NCBI RefSeq assembly: GCF_003573695.1
Contig: NC_039360.1
Coordinates: forward strand, 64,605,911-64,669,910
Source of the DNA: Papaver somniferum
Taxonomy: Eukaryota; Streptophyta; Magnoliopsida; Ranunculales; Papaveraceae
Length of the DNA stretch: 64,000 bases
Direction of reading: 5' to 3'
Positions within the stretch are counted from its first letter, which is position 1; each line of letters begins with the position of its first letter. A program made the translations under genes and the position numbers. The notes under the pieces were generated by a model. The model made no database searches. It saw only the letters and a list, made by a program, of their open reading frames with translations, and was not told the origin of the DNA. Of this stretch, positions 56,312 through 64,000 are shown piece after piece.

Positions 56312-56483
56312 AAAGGAGTCTCAGCCATGTAATACAGGCAGTCCTACCGTCCTTACCGGCAATCCCCAGTTGCTGCTATTAGTTGACTCAATAGTACTGA
56401 CAGGTGTACACTAGATTCAGGTCCGGCGTTAAAAACTTAATTTACACTGGATCCAGATAAGTGTTGCGTAGCGCAATACTATT

Positions 56484-58121
56484 CAAGGTTCGAAAAACGG
56501 GTCACGTCCCAGGTCACAGGTACTAGGCGTGACCGTTATAACGTGTTCTGACGGGTGTGAGCACGTTTTGGATCAAAAACGCGTTATATAGGAATAAAAC
56601 GCGTTTTTTTGACGTTTTTTTTTTAAATAACGGGTGTGATAACGGTTAAATAAGAAAAATAAATAATTTGTGATCTGAATTTCCTATGTAACGGTAATTA
56701 CAGCTGTGAAAACGGTTACAACGGATCTAAATAACGTTGTTACTACGTTTTTTTCATTTTTTTTGGTTTAATTAATTTCGTAATTATATGAATTTCTATT
56801 CACAATTTTTGATATTTTTAGGCGGGAAGAATGCAAATGATGCAAGGCCAATTTGCATCACCATCAGCAAGATTGGCTGCTCTGCAAGGTGATCCTGTAA
56901 GCTGGTGGTTGTCATACGGTGCTCAGTTTCCATCACTCCAGAGGATCGCGGTAAAGATACTAAGCCAGACAAACACATCGTCTGGATCCGAGAGGAATTG
57001 GAGTGTGTTTGAAAGAATTCACACCAAACTACGCAACCGTTTAGTTTCGTCAAGAATAAACGATTTGGTATATGTTCAGTACAATTTAAGATTGGAGCAG
57101 CAAAGAGTTCAAGGTAAAGCAAAGCGACATAACATCGATGTCCACGATGTTCATATCCTGCTGACAGATGAAAATATGCTTGATTGGATAGCAGGGGATG
57201 ATGAAACACCAGTTTTACCTCAGGAAGAACATTGGTTAAATGAATTGGAAGATGAAGCATCTAATAATCCAGAGCCTCTCCCTCTACCATACGAATGGCA
57301 TGATCCAGAAGTTGAAATCTCATATCAAAGGTTGCCAGTGAGTAACTTTGTTTATGACTTTGGTAACCTAACATTTGGAGACAATACACAAGGTCATGAA
57401 AATGAAAATCCCATATACAATTCTCATTACACTGAAGATCGTCCAGAAGAAGATACCCGAGGAATTAATGAAGAGTATAATTCCAATATTAATATCAATA
57501 ATGAAGTAGATAATCGTAATGATAATGAGGAAGAAGACTATGGTTATGAAGATGACGATACTATTAACTAGACAGCCAAATGCATTACGCGAACCAATAT
57601 GAGGCGGAGGAAGAGGAGGAGGAATCAACTGAGAATCGTCGAGAAAACAGAAAATACTTGAATAAGTCGAAAAAAAATGCCGGTACAAGTTGGTTTGTCT
57701 AAGTTTAAAATTTCAAGCACTACTGTCACTAGGTTACTTATTGTAAGTTTATAAAATTTGAAGTGTTTAATGATTATTTATGAAATTTTAGTTGTAAGTT
57801 TGAAATTAAAAATTGTATAAGAATTTCTCCAACTCAATTTTTTTTTCCTTAAAAACGGGTTTAACCGGTATGAAAAGGGAAAATACGGTGTAAAAAACGT
57901 GTGTTAAAATGTTATTTAGAAGAAAAAAACTGAAATACTAATTTTAGAAAAACGGTAATCACAGGTGTGAAAACGGTTATAACGGGTCTAAATAACGCCA
58001 TTTTTTCCTATTTATCGGTGTTATTTAGGTAAGCGTGTTGGTGAGCCTCACGGGCACGGTATATGAGCGTGAGCGTTATAACGGACGTTTTTCGGAAAAA
58101 ACGGTCGTTTTTCAAACCTTG
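56484..58121 (+). mobile_element. hAT transposon, internal deletion derivative
   Basis: 1638 bp with terminal inverted repeats CAAGGTTCGAAAAACG and CGTTTTTCAAACCTTG (one mismatch). Flanked by the 8-bp target duplication ATACTATT (56476-56483 and 58122-58129). Subterminal parts hold many ACGGTTATAACGGG-type motifs in both halves, likely transposase binding sites. Only the C-terminal end of the transposase remains, so it needs transposase from elsewhere. Confidence 0.92.
56821..57571 (+). pseudogene. hAT transposase C-terminal exon
   Basis: The open frame continues from a splice acceptor (ATATTTTTAG, ends 56820) to a stop at 57571. Residues 10-85 match the hAT dimerisation domain: WWLSYGAQFPSLQRIA, then SGSERNWSVFERIHTKLRNRL and RINDLVYVQYN. 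The rest is acidic (Asp/Glu/Asn-rich), common at hAT transposase C termini. The RNase H-like catalytic core and the BED zinc finger are missing. Alone it could only dimerise, perhaps interfering with an active transposase; that is inference. Confidence 0.85.
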
Positions 58122-58129
58122 ATACTATT

Positions 58130-58705
58130 ATGTTTTAGTCTAAAACGGATGTTAAGTTGTTTAGGTGGAAGAATCTTATGTAGTGTAGGCCTGTCATGGG
58201 AATCTCAGTGCCGGTGGTATTATATGATTTCGATTATTCTTAAGAGCTGTGATTAATGTGTATTATTAAGAAATGGTAAGTAAATCAACTCGTTTAAGGC
58301 GGGAGGAAATATCCTATTTGTTGACTTCTGACAAATCTAACCATACACATATCATAAGACATCATCCAAAGAATTTCTCTACTGATAGAAGCTTATGCAA
58401 ATTGATTACCGGCAAAAACACTCAGCTTACTAGCTTAGTATTGCTGAGAACACCTACTATATTGGCCCAACGTGCCAAGTTGCTCTGCAATGGAGGAGGG
58501 GCACCATAGCTTTAGGCATTGCAAATTAACATGGGCATGCGATGTGTTTTAAGGGAGATCATTTTTGGTATCCCGTATCCGAGATATATCCAGAAAAACG
58601 GAGGATATAGTTTCAGTCTCAGCTAACGGACACTCATAGTCCGATTAAGCAAACCAAGCTCATTGAACATGGGACAGGTAACAAGTGCCTTGCATCCTAG
58701 CTTTT
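58130..58705. other. Gene-free spacer between hAT and Copia elements
   Basis: The 78-codon plus frame at 58273-58509 has no recognisable domain. No repeats recognised. Confidence 0.4.
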
Positions 58706-58710
58706 GGGGG

Positions 58711-58836
58711 TTATAGATTATATTCTACCATATTTAGCGGATCAAGGATATTCTCTTTAATAGAGATTATTAATAATAATATATATATGATCCCTTCTTC
58801 CACAAGGAGGGCAAGGAAGTTTTCCATAACCCAATA
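58711..58836 (+). repeat. 5' LTR of Copia element
   Basis: 126 bp from TTATAGATTATATTC to AACCCAATA. Compared with the 3' LTR its start has lost the TG. The PBS follows directly. Confidence 0.88.
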
Positions 58837-58848
58837 TGGTATCAGAGC
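58837..58848 (+). other. Primer-binding site, tRNA-Met initiator
   Basis: TGGTATCAGAGC immediately after the 5' LTR. Confidence 0.9.
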
Positions 58849-58904
58849 TAATCTCGATCTTCTCTTTTCTTCTTCTTCTCTATTAAACCTCCAACACAAA
58901 ATTC

Positions 58905-61900
58905 ATGACAGGTGATAAGAAAACTCTGCATCCGGCCTTTGCCGTAACCAACATCAAAACCCTGATTCCTATTCTTCTTGACATCAAACAAGATGAATAC
59001 TCATCCTGGGTTTTTCTCTTCGAACTACATCTACAAGCTCACGATCTCCTTTTTCTCATCAACGGATCCACACCACCAACAGGGATTGATGCAAATACCC
59101 TCAAACAACTCGACGCCCTATGCCGCCAATGGATGTTCTCCACCATGGCCAAGGATCTCATGCTCACAGTTCTAAAATCTGGTAAAACCGCCAAAGAACT
59201 TTGGGATCATCTTCAAAAGTTGTTTCAAGATAACAAAGGTAATCGTGCTGCAACCCTTGAAAGTAAATTTGTCAATCTAAAGTTTGTTGACTGTGCTAGT
59301 GTCGATGATTACTGTGACAAACTCAAGTCGTTAGCGGATCGACTGACCGATCTCGATTTTCCCATGAATGACAAACGTTTGGTTATCCAACTTGTCAATG
59401 GTCTACCGGAGGAATACAACAATGTTGCTTCCTTCATACAACAGTCTATGCCCACCTATGATGCTGCTCGTTCACAACTACGCACTGAAGAAATACGACG
59501 TGCTCAACAAACCACCATGATATCTTCCACTGCCCTTGCAGCCACAGGAAACAATTCTTCTCAACGCAATCACCGAACTAGCAACGGAAAAAGACCTGTC
59601 AACCCTGCAAACTCCGGTCCTCTTCTGCCAACCCCAGGATACTCTCGCCAGCCCAGTGCACCTCGCCAGCCCAGTGCGCCACGCGGCCCAGTGTACCCAG
59701 CTAACCCAGCATCCTGGATGCCATACTGGGCTCAACCTCCATGCCCGTACCCAACTGCTCCACTTTGGCAGCCCACTGCACCACCTCGAGGCCCATCTGC
59801 TGGACGTCCTCGTCAAGCCCAGCAGCGACGCTCTTCAATTCTTGGACAGGCCCATGCGTACGCTGTGCCTTCATTTGAAACACTACAAACCAGTGATTTT
59901 GCGGAAGCCTACAGTTCATTGAGCTTACAGCCACCAGATGAAACGTTCTACATGGACACTGGTGCGACATCCCATATCACCGCGGACCAAGGTACGTTAC
60001 ATACTGTTTTCGAAACTAGCAATGTTAAATCTATCTTGGTTGGCAACGGTAACTCTATTCCAGTTATGGCTAGTGGCACCCACTCTATAAACCTCTCGTC
60101 CCGACCTCTTCACCTCAACGATACCCTCGTAGTTCCTGATATTATCAAAAATCTTATTTCCGTTCGAAAGTTCACAACTGATAATCATGTGTCTGTTGAA
60201 TTTGATCCTTATGGTTTTTCTGTGAAGGATTTGAATTCGAGGACGATCCTTCTTCGCTGTGATAGCTCTGGGGAACTTTATCCTCTCACAACTTCTTCCA
60301 TGCCCACTTCAAAATCATCTCAGTCTCCACCACTGTCTCTTACCGTCTGCTCTCATGATGTCTGGCACAACCGTCTTGGTCATCCTGGACAAGCTATTTT
60401 AAATAATTTACGTTCCCACTCTTTAATTCAATGTAATAAACAACAGTCTACCAAACTTTGTCATTCTTGTCAAGTTAGTAAACATGTTCGTCTTCCTTTC
60501 TCTGACTCAAATTCTTTCACTTCTGCTCCATTTGATATTATTCATAGTGATTTATGGACTTGTCCTATACATATTGATACTGGTTTTCGCTATTATCTTA
60601 TTTTGTTGGATGACTATACTAATTATCTATGGGTGTATCCCTTGAAGCTCAAATCTCAGGTCCACTCCAAATTCTTGGAGTTTCGGTCCATTGTCAACAC
60701 TCAATTTGAGCGAGATATCAAATGTTTTCAATCCGATATGGGACGTGAATTTGATAACTCTTCTTTTCATGATTTTTCTAAGAACTCTGGTTTAGTCTTT
60801 CGTTTCTCCTGTCCTCACACCTCATATCAAAATGGGAAAGCGGAGCGTATGATTCGTCGTGTTAACGAAATCACCCGCACTCTCATGTCCCATGCCTCTA
60901 TCCCATACAAATATTGGGCCGATTCACTCCATATGGCCGTCTATCTCCATAACATCCTCCCTTCCGCCGTGCTTCACTTCGCCTCACCGGTGTCAATTCT
61001 CTATCAACGCCAACCGACGTATGATCACCTACGTTTGGTTGCCTTTGTTATCCTAATTTGTCCGCCACCACTCCTCACAAGCTTTCCCCTCGGTCCTCTA
61101 GATGTGTTTTCCTTGGTTTCTCTCCTCATCATCGTGGCTATCGTTGCCTTGACCTAGCCACTAACAAAATTATCTTGTCTCGCCATGTAACGTTTGATGA
61201 AAACGTTTTTCCCTTCCGCACTTCTTCCGACCATCGCTCTCACAACCTCGAACCATCTACCCAATCCATTTCTCCTCATTTTCCACTCCCACTGGCTTAC
61301 CCATCTCCTCCTTCTACCCAACCGTCGTCTCACCACCACTACACTCCACCTCACCGCCGTCCACGGCGACCTTCTTGCGCTGTCCCATCTCCACCCATCT
61401 CTGTTCTCCCTCTACCTGTCCGGCTCTCCCACACACGGACACATTACCCAGCAACTCTGATTCCCCTGCTCAGCCCAGCGTTTCCCCCTCTTCTGCCAGG
61501 CCCATTTCTTCTCCCTCTCTTACCCAGCCCAACTCACCTAACTCTGCGTCTCAGCCCAGCTCTTCTCACTCTGCTGTTCCGCCGTCTTCACCCGCTCCGG
61601 CCCAGCAAGCCCAAAACTCATCCCATCCCTTAACTCCCCCTCAAACCCAGCAGTACCTTCCCTGTCCGACAGCAACCCCCCCCCCCCCCCTCCCCCCCGA
61701 GCAACACTCCTGCTGCTCCCTCTCGCCCTGCCACTCGGGCCTCTCATGGGATTTTCCGTCCCTCCAACAAGCTCAATCTCCACGTTCAAACCAGAAACCA
61801 CATCTCCACCCTCCCCAAATCTCACCTATATGCTCTTAGGGACCCAAACTGGAAGAAATCCATGATAGATGAATATATTGCAATGTTGAAAACTCACACT

Positions 61901-63357
61901 TGGGATCTAGTGCCGAGACCTCTTGGTGCTCATATCATTCGCTCCATGTGGCTATTCCGTCACAAGTTTCATGCAGATGGCACTTTGGAACGTCACAAAG
62001 CCCGCCTTGTCGCTAACGGTAAATCACAACAAGTTGGTGTTGATTGCTTTGAGACGTTTAGTCCGGTTGTTAAGCCCGCAACTATCCGCACAGTTCTCAC
62101 CATTGCTACCTCCAGATCTTGGCCCATTCACCAATTGGACGTCAAGAATGCCTTTCTTCATGGGGATCTTACTGAGACGGTTTATATGCACCAACCTCCG
62201 GGATTTGTTGATCCTACTCACCCGGATTATGTTTGCCGCCTTCGTAGATCTCTTTATGGTCTCAAACAGGCACCTCGGGCATGGTTTCAGCGGTTTGCGA
62301 CTTTCATCACTCAATGTGGTTTTCAGGGTAGTGTATGTGATCCATCTCTATTTATTTATCGGTCAGGACAGGACACGACATACTTATTACTGTACGTTGA
62401 TGATATCATACTCACTGCCTCTACTGATGTTCTTCTCACCCGTTTTATTGACATGATGAAACAAGAGTTCTGTATGACTGACCTTGGCTCCTTACATCAT
62501 TTTTTGGGAATCACTGCTTCTCGGTCATCCTCCAGGTTGTTTTTGTCTCAGTCACTCTATACGAAGGACATCATTTCTCGTGCATCCATGACTGCCTGCA
62601 ATCCAGTGGCCACTCCGGTCGACACCAACTCCAAGATTAGCGCTACCTCTGAACCAGCTCTTAAGGATCCTACTCTATACCGAAGTTTGGCTGGGGCTTT
62701 ACAGTATCTTACTTTTACTCGACCGGACATATCTTACGCGGTTCAACAAGTATGTTTATTCATGCACGACCCTAGAGAACCTCACATGCAGGCGCTTCGG
62801 CGTATACTTCGGTACCTCCAGGTCACTATCGAACATGGGTTATTTTTATCTGTATCCACCATTTCTGGCATCCATGCATACTCTGATGCTGATTGGGCGC
62901 GCTGTCCTGATTCACGACGATCTACCTCTGGTTTCTGCATTTTTTGGGTGACAACCTTGTTTCTTGGTCTTCCAAACGTCAGGCGACTGTCTCCCGCTCC
63001 AGTGCTGAAGCTGAATATCGGGGTGTGGCTAATGCCGTGGCCGAGACGACTTGGCTCCGGAATTTACTTCTTGAGCTACATATACCACTACGACGGGCTA
63101 CTATCGTTTATTGTGACAATGTGAGTGTTGTCTACATGTCGGGTGATCAGGTTCAACATCAACGCACCAAACATGTGGAAATCGACATTCATTTTGTTCG
63201 TGAACGCGTCCGTATTGGGGACATTCGGGTGCTACACATTCCATCCGAAAATCAGTACGCTGATATTTTCACGAAGGGTCTTCCTAGACAATTATTTCTT
63301 CGTTTTCGTACTAGTCTTAGTGTTTGTTCCTCTCCCGCTAAGACTAAGGGGGTGTAA
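58905..63357 (+). pseudogene. Copia Gag-Pol polyprotein, frameshifted
   Basis: From 58905: UBN2-type Gag (LWDHLQKLFQDNKGNR, LVIQLVNGLPEEYN), then a Pro/Gln-rich spacer without a CCHC knuckle. Protease FYMDTGATSH (Asp near residue 351). GAG-pre-integrase HNRLGH with CHSC, then integrase Asp-Asp-Glu in HSDLW, QSDMG and GKAE. A frameshift follows near 61030. The next frame has CVFLGFSPHHRGYRCLD and a Ser/Pro-rich linker, with another shift before about 61400 and one in the C run at 61678-61697. RT (61862-62560) has LDVKNAFLHGDL, YGLKQAPRAWF and YVDD. RNase H has SDADWA, then a one-base shift in a T run near 62940, then SSKRQATVSRSSAEAEY. All enzymes are present; the reading frame is broken. Confidence 0.9.
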
Positions 63358-63480
63358 TAGATTATATTCTACCATATTTAGCGGACCAAGGATATTCTCT
63401 TTAATAGAAATTATTAATAATAATATATATATGGTCCCTTCTCCCACAAGGAGGGCAAGGAAGTTTTCCATAACCCAATA
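63353..63480 (+). repeat. 3' LTR of Copia element
   Basis: 128 bp, TGTAATAGATTATATTC to AACCCAATA. Four internal differences from the 5' LTR, all C/T or G/A. Confidence 0.9.
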
Positions 63481-63514
63481 GGGGGCATGTCTCCTTTGAT
63501 GAGTGCAGCGTGTG

Positions 63515-64000
63515 TAGGGCTGCACAAGACCCGCCCACGATACCCAAACCCACCCGTACCCGCTAAATCCGTGGGTTTTTAATTCATACCCGCCCGTTGT
63601 GGGTGCGGGGTTGGTTATGAAAAAAAAAAACGCTGTCTGTGGGTGCGAGGTTGGTTTAAGCTAATACCCGCCCATATCCGCCCAAAAAACCCGCAGATTA
63701 TATACCATTAGATAAAACTAATCCTAGTCGTCCATTATGAAACCCTAATACTAGTAGATAGGATAACTGATAACCCTCATTCACTTTCTACACTCTTCTC
63801 TCTGTTCGGCCTCTCCTCTTCTTCCTTCTCAGTTCTTCTTCTTCACCTACGAACGACAATTACCAGAAATCTTCACCAGAAATCGACAACAACAACTTCG
63901 AATCTTCACCAGAAATCGACAACAATCGAAAAATCAATAGATTCAACACTTAATCTTCATCTGTGAACTTCCTATGTATGAATATTTTGGGGGGTTTGTT
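63515..64000 (+). mobile_element. Left end of a hAT-like element, cut by window edge
   Basis: Starts TAGGGCTGCACAAGACCCG, a hAT-like terminus, followed by repeated ACCCGCCC / GTGGGTGCGGGGTTGG subterminal motifs similar in style to those in the element at 29022. Further in is a pyrimidine-rich leader-like stretch with a duplicated CTTCACCAGAAATCGACAAC. The right end lies outside the window, so neither the target duplication nor the family can be confirmed. Confidence 0.45.

Larger units (their letters stand above)
58711..63480 (+). mobile_element. Short-LTR Copia element (Ale/Retrofit-like)
   Basis: 4770 bp with LTRs of 126 and 128 bp and the 5-bp target duplication GGGGG (58706-58710 and 63481-63485). 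Initiator tRNA-Met primer site at 58837-58848; polypurine AAGGGGG just before the 3' LTR. Carries gag, protease, integrase, RT and RNase H in Copia order, but with frameshifts. The LTRs differ by four transitions plus a small change at the start, so the insertion is fairly young. The tiny LTRs and gag type suggest the Ale/Retrofit lineage. Confidence 0.92.

Noticed and set aside
58273..58509. 78-codon plus ORF
   Set aside because: No recognisable domain, no splice or promoter context.
61154..62314. Minus-strand ORFs opposite the Copia pol
   Set aside because: Low-complexity Gly/Arg/Trp-rich shadows of the Ser/Pro-rich linker and RT coding strand.

Overview
The window is plant nuclear DNA, AT-rich and mostly retrotransposon. 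The evidence is a plant tRNA-Glu gene, an intron-containing plant cationic amino acid transporter, plant-type LINE, Copia, Gypsy and hAT elements, and Stowaway-like MITE ends. A eudicot is likely. The long SIRE-type LTRs made me think of a poppy relative (Ranunculales), but nothing in the sequence is diagnostic. Only two things look like working host genes: tRNA-Glu(CTC) at 379-450 and the transporter gene on the minus strand (coding 52170-54759, promoter near 56.3 kb). Layout. 0-7.8 kb: the tRNA gene with a 131-bp tandem duplication that leaves a second tRNA 3' half, small fold-back MITEs, a weak P450-like fragment, two copies of a roughly 1-kb composite repeat (called A/B here), and a receptor-kinase exon fragment at 6.2-6.8 kb. 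7.8-43.1 kb: a nested stack. Repeat B stops at about 7790 and resumes at 43142. Between lie a LINE with ORF1 and ORF2, a second 5'-truncated LINE, and a third, inverted LINE fragment ending in an A24 tail. LINE ORF1 is split by a minus-strand Tat-like Ty3/gypsy element (8819-17689, TSD GTCCG) that has gag and protease but no RT or integrase, plus an antisense spliced gene on the plus strand. The third LINE is split by a minus-strand SIRE-type Copia element (24089-42535). That element is itself split by a plus-strand member of the same family (26686-36182, TSD GAAGA), and the 5' LTR of this inner element carries a hAT element (29022-29689, TSD CAGATTGC). 43.1-51.4 kb: about 20 copies of a 20-bp palindrome-like motif, a solo SIRE-type LTR (45542-48057), a tandemly duplicated pseudogene fragment of an LRR receptor kinase, and a truncated LTR. 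51.4-56.3 kb: the transporter gene. 56.5-58.1 kb: a hAT deletion derivative carrying only the C-terminal end of a transposase, about 170 bp upstream of the transporter TATA box. 58.7-63.5 kb: a nearly intact short-LTR Copia element (TSD GGGGG) disabled by frameshifts. 63.5-64 kb: the left end of another hAT-like element. The LTR elements other than the short Copia keep gag but lack pol, so they would depend on proteins from relatives elsewhere. The points most worth following up are the antisense spliced gene inside the Tat-like element, the dispersed palindrome family linked to receptor-kinase exon fragments, and the pair of SIRE derivatives that keep different parts of Gag.
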